Origin: Begonia masoniana
Taxonomy: Eukaryota; Streptophyta; Magnoliopsida; Cucurbitales; Begoniaceae
Reading direction: 5' to 3'
Assembly (NCBI GenBank): GCA_022432975.1
Contig: CM039503.1
Coordinates: 41,832,869 to 41,896,868, forward strand
DNA length: 64,000 nucleotides
The notes under the pieces are model-generated. The model did no database searches. It was given only the letters and a program-made list of their open reading frames with translations, and had not been told where the DNA came from. Of this stretch, positions 1-12,557 are shown in pieces. The translations under genes were made by a program, and so were the position numbers. How positions within the stretch are numbered: the stretch's first letter is position 1; every line of letters begins with the position of its first letter.

Positions 1-809
1 CATCTTTTGTCGTATCTGAGTCCACCGCCAGCTTAAGTCTTCCGCCCAGTTTATTTCCAGTTCTGTCTGTATCTTCCGGTTGACGTCACCCATCCTCCGG
101 CTGACGTCATCTATTTTGTCTTATTCGACATCTTCCGTCCAGTCTATTTACAGTTCTTGCCTACATCCACCGGTGACGTCATCCATCTTCCGGCTGACAT
201 CATCATCCCACCCGGCTTCGTCTGTTGTCATTACCTCTTTTGATGACATCATTACCTCTTCCGATGATGTCATCCACTGATTTCTCCTCCGATTCAGTTT
301 AAAGATGCATCTTCCGGCTGACGTCACTACCTCTTCCGAGCAGTTTTACTCAGCCTCTTCCGCTGAACCCTGTTCATTTTTGTCGTATCTGAATTCACCG
401 CTGCTCCTTTAAACTAAGTCTTCCGTCAGTTATTCGCCCCAGCTCTTCCGCCCATTTTCCTGTTTTATTCTGCTGACTTATTGTCATCGTCTGTCTCTGT
501 TTTCTGTTCTTCCCTGCCCCTTCTGTTATTTACTTATGAAACCTCAGCTCTGAATTAGTTTCCGCTTCTCTTTATCTGAGATTCTGTATTCTGAATTCTT
601 TTTGCCATGCATCCTGCAATCTGATTTCAATAGGTTTCTTCCTTCTGTTCCTGTTTTCATGTTTTCTAGCCTTCAGTTCCCGTAAGGGTTTTCTTCCTGT
701 GTGTGATGTTTTAAATGTCAAAAAAAAATAGTCACCGTTTTCCGATAACTGTCCCGGAGTGACGGCTTCGATCCCAGACCCCGATCGGGTTCGGTCCGGG
801 GCTGTCACA
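1..809 (+). repeat. 5' LTR of element A (right-hand part only)
   Basis: Positions 1-809 match 7378-8167 of the 3' LTR with scattered substitutions and a small indel near 240-275. There the 5' copy holds an extra stretch rich in TGATGTCAT/TGACATCAT. The LTR ends in TGTCACA just before the primer-binding site. It carries several TGACGTCA-type palindromes next to CTTCCGG (about 80-330). Confidence 0.92.
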
Positions 810-813
810 GTTG

Positions 814-824
814 TGGTATCAGAG
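814..824 (+). other. Primer-binding site of element A (tRNA-iMet)
   Basis: TGGTATCAGAG lies 4 nt after the LTR end. It is complementary to the 3' end of plant initiator methionine tRNA, the usual minus-strand primer for these elements. Confidence 0.9.
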
Positions 825-973
825 AGACAAGGTTTTAAAACCGATTTTGTGAAATGTCTGACTGCGCAACCCGCCACGTGAGATCGCTCCACCAACTGTA
901 AGTGTTTAAACAAATTTCCTGTAAAAGTTCTGTTTATTAAGTTAGGTTATTCTGTTTATAGGGTTTATTAGAA

Positions 974-2428
974 ATGGTGAGAGGATATCAAGAAGAGTCA
1001 AGCGAAAGCTCTCGAGCCATTGACCGACTAACAGAACTGGTGGGTGCACAGTCACACATGGTTGAACGCATGATGGCCAGAGAAGACGATAGAAACAATA
1101 ATCATGGGAATAACAATCGTGATAAAGCGCCGCGAGACAACAGTGGAGACAGATTCCGGCGACTCCAGCCGCCTTCATTTGATGGACTGTCTACAGACCC
1201 GACCCGTGCTGAAACCTGGATTCGAACAATGGAGAAAATGTTTGGATATGCAGAAGTAGAAGTCAACAAGAAAGTTATTTGCGCCACGTTCTATCTCACC
1301 AAAAGTGCGGGATTTTGGTGGGACACAGTGCAGTCAACTACAATGACATTAAGTTGGGAAGGATTCACGAAGATCTTCTACGAGAAGTACTTTGACCGGG
1401 GAGTGATGAAGGAAAAGTTGCTTGAATTCTCTCGGCTGCCACAATATGGGTCAGTGGCTGAATATGTTCAGAAATTCGAGTCACTGTCTCGATATGCAAC
1501 ACATATGGTGGCCACCGATGAGAACAAGGTGCACCAATTCATTCAAGGGTTAAAGATGGACCTTCTACGAGGGATCACAACCGGAGGATTCGATGAGGCA
1601 CCGTATGTGAAGGTGGTGGCCAAGGCTTATCAGTTGGAGGCCTTAGAGATAAAGTCCCAGAGACAAAGAGATTCACTAAGAGGGATTATTTGAAATGTTC
1701 CTCAGCAACAACCAAGGGGTCAAAACCTGCAACCTCAACAGCAACAAAACAGGGGCATTAAGAGGCCCAATGAGACCATCACTTACCCAGACAAAGGAAA
1801 GAGACCGATGGGAGCTCCTCAGCCCACTATGTGTCCACGGTGCCAAAGAAGCCACCAGGGCGAATGCAGGCTTATTACTGGCGCTTGTTTCCGATGTGGC
1901 AAAGGAGGCCATCATGTCCGTGATTGCCCGATACCCGACACGAGACAAAATCAGGCCGTGCCAAGAGTCTTTGCAATGATGGAGGACGTTGATGATGCTG
2001 ATCTGCACACAGCAATTACAGGTACAATTTTGGTGTGTAACATACCTGCATATACTTTGTTAGACATGGGGGCCACTCATTCATTTGTGGCCATGGACTT
2101 TGCGGGTAGAAAGAACTTGTGCGTTGCACCGTCTGATCAGCCCTACAGTGTCATGCTACCGTCTGGAGAGTTTATGCACTCCGAGCAGGCAGTGCAGGGT
2201 GATATAGTGTCAGTTGGAGACCAGAAATTATATGCCAATCTTATCGTCATCGGTATGAAAGGATACGAAGTGATTCTGGGGATGGACTGGCTATTTAGAC
2301 ATCATGCCACCATCGACTGTAGGTTCGGGCTCGTGACTTTTAAGCGCTCGAACGAAGTAGAGTTCTCCTATCAGGCGATACCAAAGAAACATAGTATGCC
2401 TGTCATATCCACCTTGAAAGCTCAATAA
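974..2428 (+). pseudogene. gag-pro: Gag and aspartic protease part of element A polyprotein (broken)
   Basis: Gag forms the virus-like particle and protease cleaves the polyprotein. The frame opens at ATG 974 (MVRGYQEESS). A retrotransposon gag domain follows (ETWIRTMEKMF, FWWDTVQ, EYVQKFESLSRY). After an in-frame TGA at 1691-1693 the same frame continues through a Gln-rich linker to two zinc-knuckle-like clusters (CPRCQRSHQGEC, and CFRCGKGGHHVRDC of the C-x2-C-x4-H-x4-C type), then the protease. The protease active site, normally DTGATHSF, reads DMGATHSF near 2067, so the catalytic triad is altered. A TAA at 2426-2428 stops the frame again. No frameshift is needed: gag and pol share one frame. 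Confidence 0.88.
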
Positions 2429-5371
2429 CTAATGAGGTCAGGATGTGTCGGATTTCTTGCCCACGTAGTAGATGTTCAGAAGCAAGGTGAGGTCGAACTT
2501 CAAAATATTCCGGTGGTTCGAGACTTCCCTGAGGTTTTCTTAGATGACCTACCGGGATTGCCACCGGATCGTGAGATAGAGTTTGAGATCGATGTGTATC
2601 CTGGTGCTGAACCGGTGTCGAAGAATTCGTACCATATGGCGCCAATAGAGCTGAGGGAGTTGAAGACTCAGCTAAAGGAGTTGGTGGACAAGGGCTTTGT
2701 GCGCCCTAGTTTCTCTCCGTGGGGTGCTCCCGTCTTGTTTGTCAAGAAGAAGGATGGGTCCCTACGGATGTGAATTGACTAACGTGAGCTGAACAAGTTG
2801 ACTATCAGAAATAAGTACCCGTTGCCGAGAATCGATGATTTATTTGACCAACTACAAGGGGCTCGGGTGTTTTCTAAGATTGACTTACGCTCCGGTTATT
2901 ACCAGTTGAAGGTCAGACCTGAGGACATTCCGAAGACCGCCTTCAGGACTCGATACGGACATTACGAGTTCTTGGTGATGTCGTTCGGATTAACTAATGC
3001 TCCGGCAGCGTTTATGGACCTGATGAACAGGATATTCCAAGATGTCTTGGATAAATTTGTAATCGTTTTCATCGACGATATCCTAGTTTATTCCAGGAGT
3101 GAGGCCGAGCATGAAGAGCACTTGGCAGTTGTGCTATCGACTCTGAGGCAGCATCAACTATATGCCAAGCTATCAAAGTGTGAATTCTGGTTGAATAAGA
3201 TTAATTTCTTAGGCCACGTGGTGTCTGCTGAAGGAGTATCCATGGATCCAGCCAAAATTCTGGCAGTGAAGGAATGGCCAAGGCCGAGGAATGCAAGCGA
3301 GGTACGGAGCTTTATCGGACTAGCTGGTTATTACAGGAAATTCATCAAGGGATTTTCTATGATAGCAAAACCCATGACCAGCTTGACAAGGAAAGAAATC
3401 AAGTTCAGATGGTCTGAAGCATGTGAGGTGAGCTTTCAGACACTTAAGTAGAAATTAACCACTGCTCCTCTGTTAGTATTGCAAGTTGAAGACGGCAAGT
3501 TCAGCGTATATTGTGATGCGTCAAAAATTGGCTTGGGATGCGTATTGATGCAAGAAGGGAAAGTGGTAGCATACGCGTCCAGACAATTGAAGAGCCATGA
3601 AGAAAACTACCCTACTCATGACCTTGAGTTAGCGGCAGTTGTATTTGCGCTGAAGGTATGGAGACACCACCTATATGGACAGTCATGTGAGGTGTTTTCT
3701 GACCACAAGAGTTTGAAGTACCTCTTTACTCAGAAGGAGTTGAATATGAGACAGAGGCGGTGGTTAGAATTTGTAAAAGACTACGATGTTGAGATCAAAT
3801 ACCATCCTGGTAAAGCTAATGTGGTAGCTGATGCACTGAGTAGGATGCCAGCTACTGTGCAACCAGCTATGTCGGCCGTATCAATGCCTTTGAGGACGGA
3901 GATACAGAAGTTCGATATGGAGATAGTTTCTGGGCTATCGGCCATACTAGCAGACTTAACGCTACGGCCCTCCGTCCTGGACCGAATTAAGGAAGCCCAG
4001 AAGACCAATTCAAAGGAGATGGCTGATATGGTGAGCAAGGTACCAATGGCCTCTTCCGAGTTCAGCTATTCGGGAGATGGTATCCTGAAGTTTAGAGATA
4101 GATGGTATGTTCCGAAGGATGAAGAGTTACAGAAGCACATCTTGTCGGAAGCCCACTCATCTTCTTTCTCTGTACATCCCGGTAGCACGAAGATGTATCA
4201 AGACTTGAAACTTCACTTCTGGTGGCCGAATATGAAGAATGAAGTGGCCAAGTATGTGGAGTCTTGTATGATATGTCAACAGGTCAAAGCTGAACATCAA
4301 CGACCAAGTGGAACGCTTCAACCTCTCCCGATTCCCGAATGGAAGTGGGAGAACATCACAATGGACTTTGTTGTTGGCCTTCCAAGAATAGCTAAAGGCC
4401 ACAATAGCATATGGGTCATAGTAGACAAATTGACAACATTCTCCATGGATCAGTATGCTGAGCTATATATTAGTGAGATTGTCAAGCTGCATGGTATTCC
4501 GTTGTCAATTGTTTCGGACCGGGATCCTAGATTCACTTCCACGTTTTGGAAAAGTTTGCAGAGCTCCTTGGGCACTAGATTAGACTTCAGCACGGCATTT
4601 CATACACAGACTGATGGACAATCTGAAAGAACAATCCAAATACTGGAAGATATGCTAAGGTCGTGCGTACTGGAATTTCATGCTCCTTGGAGTAGATACT
4701 TGCCACTCGTGGAGTTTGCATACAACAATAGCTATCAGGCTACGATTGGTATGGCTCCATATGAAGCCCTTTACGGCAGAAAGTGTAGATCCCCGTTGTG
4801 TTGGGATGAGGTTGGAGAAACCAAGCTTATCGGCCCTGAGATATTACAGCAGATATCCGAGGTGATAGCTGCTATCAAACAACGGATAAAAATTGCTCAG
4901 AGTCGACAGAAGAGTTATGCGGACAATAGAAGAAGAGACTTAGAGTTTGCCGGAGGCGATGAAGTATTCCTGAAGGTGTCGCCTTTTAAGGGCGTAATGA
5001 GATTCGGTAAGAAAGGAAAGCCCAGCCCACGGTTCATTGGCCCTTTTCCCATCCTGAAGCGTGTGGGAAACATGGCTTATAAACTACAGTTGCCAGCATC
5101 GATGGATGGGGTCCACAATGTCTTCCATGTTTTGATGCTGAGAAAATGTGTACGAGATCCAACTCAGATCGTGAAACAGGTGGACTTTGATATCATGCCG
5201 ACACTGACGTATGAAGAAAGGCCCATACAGATATTGGATATGTCACTCAAAGTATTGCGAAACAAGGTGGTTCCACTAGTAAAAGTGTTATGGCGCCATC
5301 ACAATGTGGAGGAAGCCACATGGGAAAGACAAGCGGATGTTAGGGCCCAGTATCCGGATCTATTCGCTTAG
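2429..5371 (+). pseudogene. pol: RT, RNase H, integrase and chromodomain part of element A (broken)
   Basis: It continues the gag frame. RT shows [11 protein letters not shown], then TGA 2771 and TAA 2780 in the normally conserved MCIDYREL stretch, then [22 protein letters not shown] and the catalytic FIDD. TAG 3449 precedes RNase H ([38 protein letters not shown]). Integrase has an N-terminal zinc-binding region ([16 protein letters not shown]) and core acidic residues in [15 protein letters not shown] and GQSERT. About ten residues found in element D after VDRLT are missing near 4430. The C-terminus ([18 protein letters not shown]) is chromodomain-like. Stop at 5369-5371. Confidence 0.9.
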
Positions 5372-5398
5372 GAAAATTTTAGGGACAAAATTTCTGTT

Positions 5399-5411
5399 AA
5401 GGTGGGTGGAA
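5399..5411 (+). other. Polypurine tract of element A
   Basis: A purine-rich run (AAGGTGGGTGGAA) sits directly before the TGTAACACCC start of the 3' LTR. This is the expected plus-strand primer position. Confidence 0.8.
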
Positions 5412-8167
5412 TGTAACACCCGACATTTTGCCATATAATAGTTTTCCCAGATCATTTAATCGGGATTAATATTATATTAATGCAAAGGAGTGTTTTGGTG
5501 GAACTGTTGGAATAATTGTGGAGAACTAAACTAATGCGTAACTAAACAAAACATTAAGTTTAAAATGCATGGAAGGGCAATTTGGAGAGAAATTAAGGTT
5601 GGTGGGAGTGAGCCAATGGTTGAATGACATCTGGCGACTTGATGAAGAAGCTAAGTCTTCCTCCTACGTGAAACCCTCTTCACTTCTCTTCTCTGCTCTC
5701 TCTCTCCTTTTTCCTCTCTGCATTCTCTCTTCCTGTCGACAAACAATCATCGAAGTTACTTCGATCTTCCCAGATTCCCTTCTGCTCCTCCGCCAAGGTA
5801 ATCATCTACGGAAGTTATTGATTTTGGACAAGTTTAATGCGAGTTTTCATTGGGGTTTAGGGTTATTAATTATGTGAAAACTCACTGTTTTGGATGAAAA
5901 TACGTTAGTGTGTTTTCCTAAAGAGTTGAAATGAGCTTGCTGCATATTCTACAAGTTATTTGTTAGCATTTGCAGCTTGTTTAATTTCTCTACATTTCAC
6001 CAACAGATCCGAGCGTTCCAGTGACATTCGAGCATTCTACACTGCAGCAAACAGGTAAGTTCATAACCGTAGGTTGGCTCTTAAGGCCCTACATCTCGGA
6101 GGTACTAGGTTTTCTGTTCTGTCGAGTTGTTTTGGGTAGAAAGGTTATAGTCTATATTCTGAAATGTCTGGCTTCGATTCACCTTCTGTTGTCTTATTTC
6201 TGCTGTCTGCCTGTTTAAGTTCAAGCACCAGTTCATGCATACACGTTTTCTCTGAAAGACATGCAAATGTTTTCTGTACACTGTTTGAAACTAAACAAGA
6301 TAAAATTCGACTGAAATGTACCAGGTTAAGTGCGAGACGGGGACATGGCCCCAGAACTGTTTACTGTACTGTATCCCTGATTGTGCCTGATAGTGCACCC
6401 TCCCCCTCCCCCACTGTTTGCCAGTTCCCCTATAATCTCAACTTAATTCTACTGCCACTGTAACTTAATGCTCTGTACTGCCACCGTATTTTTGAAAAAC
6501 TGCATGCATAGCACTTTGCATCACTGCATTCTGATTATGTCCTTACTGAGTTTTAGACTCATAGATGAACTCTTTGATGTAGGTACTGAGCCCGAAAATG
6601 AGGACTTTGTGCCTCAGTCTGATGATTAGTTGCTGGTGGATCGAGCTCATGGGGGTTTGGTTGCTGCAGCTAGACATGATTTCTGTTCAGAGGTTTCTGT
6701 AAAGTTTTCCTAAAATCCTGATTTTTGTGTTAAAAACTCTGTAGAAACTCATCTTTTGGTAAATTCTGTAATTATATGTTAAGTCCTGTATTGTCCCTCA
6801 GATTTTGAAACAATGTACAAGTTCTGATGTTTCAGTTTTAGAAACCACTGTATTTGACAGTTAAGTTTATATTTTAAAGTATTCTGAAATTTGTTTGGAA
6901 TGTTTCTACTAATTCATGCATGGATGAATTCTGGTTTTGGAGCTATCCATGTAACTTATTTCCTTGAATCTGTCGATTTTAAAGTATGTCTTATCGATCC
7001 TCAGATTTTGAAATACTGTATAGTTTCTGAGTCAAAGCTTTAAAACTGTTATATTTGACAGTTGAACTCATGCCCTGAATGTTCTGAAATGTTTTAGAAT
7101 ACTCTTCTGTTTTAAGAATTGCATGGATGATCTCGAAATTTAGAGTTATCTATGTAGTCTGATTTTCCTAAATCTGTCAGTTGAAATCTGTCATCTGCAA
7201 AGTGTGTTTCGAAAACTTTGTTTTTGAATCGGGTTTTGAAGGTTTGCTCTCTTTTGTGAGATTTTCTGTTGGTATGTCTTCCTGTCAAAAGTTGCTAAAT
7301 TCATGCCCCTTTTAAACTGTATCTTCCGGTCATGTTCACTGCTGTTTTTAAAACTATATCCACCGGTGATCACTGTGCATCTTTTGTCGTATCTGAGTCC
7401 ACGGCCAGCTTAAGTCTTCCGCCCAGTTTATTTCCAGTTCTGTCTGTATCTTCCGGTTGACGTCACCCATCCTCCGGCTGACGTCATATATTTTGTCTTA
7501 TTCGACATCTTCCGCCCAGTCTATTTACAGTTCTTGCCTACATCCACCGGTGACGTCATCCATCTTCCGGCTGACGTCATCATCCCACCCGGCTTCGTCT
7601 GTTGTCATTACCTCTTCTGATGATGTCATCCACTGATTTTTCCTTCGATTCAGTTTAAAACTGCATCTTCCGGCTGACGTCACTACCTCTTCCGAGCAGT
7701 TTTACTCAGCCTCTTCCGCTGAACCCTGTTCATTTTTGTCGTATCTGAATTCACCGCTGCTCCTTTAAACTAAGTCTTCCGTCAGTTATTCGCCCCAGCT
7801 CTTCCGCCCATTTTCCTGTTTTATTCTGCTGACTTATTGTCATCGTCTGTCTCTGTTTTCTGTTCTTCCCAGCCCCTTCTATTATTTACTTATGAAACCT
7901 CAGCTCTGAATTAGTTTCCGCTTCTCTTTATCTGAGATTCTGTATTCTGAATTCTTTCTGCCATGCATCCTGCAATCTGATTTCAATAGGTTTCTGCCTT
8001 CTGTTCCTGTTTTCATGTTTTCCAGCCTTCAGTTCCCGTAAGGGTTTTCTTCCTGTGTGTGATGTTTTAAATGTCAAAAAAAAAAATAGTCACCGTTTTC
8101 CGATAACTGTCCCGGAGTGACGGCTCCGATCCTGGACCCCGATCGGGTTCGGTTCGGGGCTGTCACA
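5412..8167 (+). repeat. 3' LTR of element A (complete, about 2756 bp)
   Basis: Starts TGTAACACCC and ends GGGCTGTCACA. The right 790 bp matches window positions 1-809. It holds a pyrimidine-rich block (about 5658-5730) that may mark the transcription start, the putative leader intron at 6055-6582, and a cluster of TGACGTCA/CTTCCGG units at about 7440-7690. Small ORFs inside it are not conserved proteins. Confidence 0.93.
6055..6582 (+). other. Putative LTR leader intron (element A)
   Basis: Donor ACAG|GTAAGT at 6054/6055 and acceptor TTTGATGTAG|GT at 6582/6583. A stem GGCU/GGCC (one G-U wobble) with CTACA follows the donor (about 6075-6092). CTTACTGAG lies about 40 nt before the acceptor. 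The same modules recur in LTRs B, C, D, F, H, I and J. Splicing is inferred only. Confidence 0.45.
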
Positions 8168-8233
8168 ATACATGCTATAGGTTCGCAAACCGTAGTTGTT
8201 GTGCGTACAAGCTTGCTGCATTTCGGATAACAG

Positions 8234-8733
8234 GTAAGTTCATGCGTATAAGTTGGCCCTTAAGGCCCTACAGCATGGAGGTACTAGGTTTTGGTTCGGG
8301 TAGTTAGGTTGTAGGTTATACTATAAGCTAAACGTGTTCTGTGTGTTTTGTTTCATGTTTGTTTTTATTCTGTCGCTTGTATATGTTGAGTTTAAGCACC
8401 ATATCTGTTCATGCATACACGTTTTCTGGAAAATCATGTAAATGTTTTTCAGCACCAGATTTGAAGTTATGAAAGTTAAAAAAATGTGAATGTAATGTAT
8501 GGTTAAGTGTGGACGAGGACTTGTATCCTGTCATGTACTCTTGTTATGTCCTGTTGTGGCATGTACTCCTGTTGCGCCATCTCCTCTTCCCACTTATACC
8601 TTCCTGTCCAAAAAAACGTAATGTAATGTAACGTAATGTCCATGTATTTGAAAATGTTTATGCACAGCATATGCATCACTGCATTTCATGTTCTTACTGA
8701 GCTCTAGGCTCATAGTTGAACTCCCTGTTGTAG
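8234..8733 (+). other. Putative LTR leader intron (LTR B)
   Basis: Donor ACAG|GTAAGT at 8233/8234. Stem GGCC-CTTAA-GGCC followed by CTACA at 8252-8268. Acceptor CTGTTGTAG|GT at 8733/8734 with CTTACTGAG upstream. The layout matches LTR A although the sequence between the modules has diverged. Confidence 0.45.
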
Positions 8734-9159
8734 GTATGGATCCTCTAGATGAGGACTTTGTGCCTCAAGCAGATGAGTTGATGTAGTTGGCGGATCGAGC
8801 TCATGGGGATTGGTCGCTGCAGTCAGACAAATGTTATTCCTGTGAGGATGTATTTTTCTATAGTTATGTCAAGTTCTGTACAACTTCTGAAACTTTAAAA
8901 CGATGTATGAACTTTCTGTTGATGTTTAAAACCTCTGTTCTGACAGTTGAATGTAGATTTTTGAAATATTTTGGAACTGTTTGGAAATCTTTTCCTTTTA
9001 GGTTGTGCATGGATGGTCTCGAGTTTTAGAGCTATCCATGCAGTTTGTTTTCTTGAATCTCTGTCATATTTTCAAGTGTGTTTTAAAACCATGTTTTGAA
9101 TCGGGTTTTGAGGTTTTGATGCTTTTGAGTTAAAAGAAGTAAGTTGTCAAACAGAGAGG

Positions 9160-9795
9160 TAGCCGATCGATCGCCTGTGGTAACCGATCGATCGGCAGAG
9201 TATATGTTTATGTCTTTCAAGTCTTCAAGTCTTTCCTTCTGTAAAACAGTAGTCCACGCCTACTGTAAAACAGTCGTCCATGCCTTCTATAAAACAGTTG
9301 TCCATGCTTCCTGTAAAACAGTTGTCCGTTCTGCCTTTATATTCAGTCGTTCATCCTGCCTTTTAGTTTTTATCTTTCGAGTTTTTAAGTATTCGGCTAA
9401 GTGTTAATCGTCCATTCTGCCTTTCAAATTCCGTCGTCCATTTTGCCTTCGGACTCAATCGTCCATCCTGCCTTTCAAATTTCCGTCGTCCATTTTGCCT
9501 TCGATCTCAGTCATCCATTCTGCCTTTAAAATTTTATCTTCCATACTGCCTTTAAATTTTATCGTCCATTCTACCTTTAAAATTTTATCGTCCACACTGC
9601 CTTTAAATTTTATCGTCCATTCTGCCTTTAGTTCCCGATTGTCCACAGATTCTATCTTTGATTTTAAAGGTCCACGTCTTCTGTTTGTCCACAGATTCTG
9701 TCTTTGATTTCAAACGTCCACGGCTTCTGCTGTCCACAGTAAGTCTTCCACTGTATGTCAGTCGTCTATTTTGCCTTCCAGTTTCAGTCGTCCAT
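9160..9795 (+). repeat. Degenerate GTCCAT-motif array and GATCGATC palindromes in LTR B
   Basis: Two CCGATCGATCG palindromes (about 9165-9202) precede a run of loosely periodic units ending in GTCCA, mostly CTGTAAAACAGTCGTCCATG and TCGTCCATTCTGCC types. Some units contain the inverted repeat CTGTAAAACAG. The array is old and irregular compared with the long arrays elsewhere in the window. Confidence 0.65.
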
Positions 9796-10116
9796 TTCTG
9801 TTTCATGATTTTCTGTTTTAACGTCTTCAGATTTAAGAGTTTTAAAAAGTCAAAGGTTTTACGTCCAAATGTCAGAATCCTGTTTAAGTCGAAGTCATGA
9901 AAATCCCGGGAATTGTTTTTGTTCCTCCCTGCCTTTTGTCTTCCTGTTTTCTTCTGCCAATTATTCCTGTAACCTAATTTTAACTTATCTTCCAGTCTTC
10001 AGCTTCAGAGAAAGTTTTCTCTGTGTAATGTTTTAAAAGTTCAAAAAAAATATGTGTCACGTTTTAAATGTCTGGAGTGAGGCTCGTCGGCCCCGATCGG
10101 GTCGGGGGTCGTCACA

Positions 10117-10904
10117 CTAATGATGTTGTTATTTCTTATTTGAAAAATTATTTTCAATTATATATTACTCATGATTCTTTTTTTCATATGAGATGTGTAT
10201 ATCATATTTTAAATTTAATTGTTAAAGATGAGATGGCATAAATTTTACTTTATATTGAATTAATTTAATCTATAATTTCTTACATTATTAAGTTTAATTC
10301 GAGATAATAAGAATATAAAGAATTTTGTAAAGTTGGCCAAGTTAAACTAAGAAAATTAAAAATCAATGTAAATAATAGATGAAATTTAACTTATTGAATG
10401 TTGCAAAATATTAGGTCATATTGACAAGTTATTTATGCTTCATTAATGAAAAAAAAAATAAAAATATTAATCATGGTAAATCTAGTTGCGAGATTTCTAA
10501 TACATTTTTTGATTTTTCAAAAAATTTTCATGATACTATATATGAATGTTCTTAAATTTATTATCTCACTTTTTATCTTACTCTTTCAATTTTTGTACAT
10601 TTAACATGTAATTTTTCTTAATATAGGTAGTAGATAAAGTTAGTAATATTTTTAATAAAATGATAACAAAATTAAAAAAAAAAATACGAACATGACATTT
10701 ATTTTATATTTTGTTATGCATGTATCATGAATACTAAATATAAATTAAAATGAGCGTGTCTTCTGCTTAATAAGATTTCTACTAATTTATATGCTACTCA
10801 TTCAAACAGTCAAGCAACAAATGAAATTGTAACATTATATTTTTCTTATGAAGTAAAATATTCTAATTTTAGTCGTTCACGTACTGCCCCTTAAAGAAAG
10901 TTAT
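10117..10904. other. AT-rich intergenic DNA, no gene seen
   Basis: Strongly AT-rich with short homopolymer runs. I see no ORF with recognisable motifs and no clear LTR structure. Confidence 0.6.
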
Positions 10905-11296
10905 CCTACTAGTAGTGGTGGCGGTATTGTAGTTCCTCAATTTAGATATAGAAAGACTTCTTTGTGAAATGAATTTAAAATTTATTTTAAACTCGTTATC
11001 AATTTTCTTAAGAAAAGAATTTTAATATTTTAGATTGCTAGAAAAAGTACTCTAGTACATGTCATATTTTTTCTATTATGACATGTGATCTACTAATATC
11101 TCTGGTCTCTACTGTAGCATCGTGATCCACTTTTAGTTTAGATAAACGTGTGTACGATGAACGAAGAAGACAATTTGCATCTGACCTCGTGAAGGCACTC
11201 ATTTATATCAAAGATTTAAACAACGTCTGGATGAGAGATAAAAAACGAGACGATGAAATACTTGAAGAATTTAGAAATTTAGATGTTGAAGACTAG
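10905..11296 (+). pseudogene. hAT-family transposase C-terminal fragment (decayed)
   Basis: hAT transposases end in a dimerisation region with a conserved LxIPxSTVASESAFS-like signature. Here 11,081-11,296 translates, in one frame with one internal TGA (11,123-11,125), to DLLISLVSTVAS, the stop, STFSLDKRV, DLVKALIYIKD and a C-terminal EEFRNL segment ending at TAG. Upstream, after a frame change near 11,030, NILD, then CHIFSIM and an acidic/hydrophobic stretch match the segment that normally precedes it. The N-terminus, BED zinc finger and catalytic core are absent. No terminal inverted repeats were identified. The call rests on remembered family motifs, not a search. Confidence 0.6.
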
Positions 11297-12234
11297 ATCT
11301 TGTTCTTTTTATTTTTTTATTTTTTTACTTTTTATCATAATTTTAAGTAATGTTTTCAAACTTGTAATTTTCTTTATATGTCACAAATGATTGACACTTA
11401 ATTTGATACCAGCCTAGTTGGGATGTATCTAATATATAATGATACAATTCAAATATTTGTAATGATATTCGTGTTCTATACTTTTTATTAGATCGTTTTA
11501 AATAATTTTTTTTCCTTAAATACATGTCCTTTGATATGTCAATAAAATAATTTCATAGTTTAAACGACTAACTATTATATTTGATATTATAATGTAAATA
11601 ATTATTATAATTTTAATAACTATTTTTTTAAAAAAATATACGTTATATTGCTATAAATTGAAAACATTTATGTATACTCGACTCGTTAGGCTCGTTTAGC
11701 CGGCTTGCTCAACTTGTTTAACTTGTGGCTCGAAATCTGACTTGGGTTGAATTGTTTTTTGGACGGATTTGTTAGGCTCGGGTCATTGAGTTTGTTAGAT
11801 TCATTAGGCCCAATTTCTTTAACTCTCTAGGCTCGATGTCATATTTTTTAAGGTTTGACTCAGTTCGATCGACTTGTTTATCACTTCTATTTCTAAAGAG
11901 TAACTTTTTCTTGTATGACTACGGGTACTATAATGATTTAGGGGTGAGCAAAATCGGCCTGGATCGAAGAACCTGACCAGAATTGACATATTTGGTCCAG
12001 TTCTAGTCGGTATTGTACAAAAAATAAACACTATTCGGTTCTGTCTTTCTTAGAACCAAAGTTCCAGGTTCGATTATGGGTTTAATGACACAAAACCTGT
12101 AAAACCGAACCGGACCATTAAGGCAGTAAGTAACCCACTGCACTAACCTTAACTATTCAGTTCAGTACATCTATTCGGTCTGACAATTTGAAGTTCTCTC
12201 ATCTTCGCAGTTTGTAGAGAAACTTTATCTCCTC
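11297..12234. other. AT-rich intergenic DNA, no gene seen
   Basis: Includes a stretch with repeated CTCG/GGCTCG words (about 11,680-11,860), common as simple sequence in plant genomes. No coding potential or RNA gene recognised. It abuts the end of LTR F. Confidence 0.6.
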
Positions 12235-12470
12235 TGTAACGCCCCCGAACCGCCCCGGCTCGGTGTGTTACTTTGCTAAGCTATCACGAGTTAAAACAGC
12301 GTTTAAAATAATTTTTCGTAAACTTTTCGACTTGATTTCGGGTTTTACGAACCCTTAAAAAATATCAGAAAACGCGCCAAAATACATTTAGAATACGTCG
12401 GGTTGAAATAATTCGGGAATAAGAAAAATTTTAAATTTTAATTTTTTTAATTTAATTTTTTTTTTCGGGT

Positions 12471-12557
12471 GGCGATCGATCGCCACCTTCTCGGGTGCTA
12501 CAGTGCCCGAGAGGCGCGATCAGCGACCGATCGCCGCTGGGCGCGCGATCGATCGCC
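12471..12557. repeat. Palindrome cluster near the end of LTR F
   Basis: GGCGATCGATCGCC at 12,471-12,484. An inverted repeat CTCGGG...CCCGAG at about 12,491-12,512 spans TGCTACAGTG. A further GCGCGATCGATCGC lies near 12,543-12,556. LTR E carries the same two elements at 44,709-44,752. Confidence 0.7.

Larger units (their letters stand above)
1..8167 (+). mobile_element. Ty3/Gypsy element A, chromovirus (Tekay/Del-like), 5' end off-window
   Basis: Seen: partial 5' LTR (1-809), primer-binding site, gag-pol remnant (974-5371), polypurine tract and a complete 3' LTR (5412-8167). Domain order is gag, protease, RT, RNase H, integrase, then a chromodomain-like tail. That order, with long LTRs of about 2.8 kb, fits Tekay/Del chromoviruses. 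The five in-frame stops make it non-autonomous now. The 3' LTR ends inside a related older LTR (B), so A probably inserted into it. The left junction is outside the window, so no TSD can be checked. Confidence 0.9.
8168..10116 (+). repeat. 3' part of a second Gypsy LTR (B)
   Basis: It begins at the right edge of element A and is clearly related to, but diverged from, the middle and end of A's LTR: the donor/stem block at 8231-8262, CTTACTGAGCTCTAGGCTC at 8692, and the LTR-like end at 10100-10116 (GTCGGGGGTCGTCACA). The left part would lie left of the window if A inserted here. It could be a solo LTR or the end of a longer element. Confidence 0.75.
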
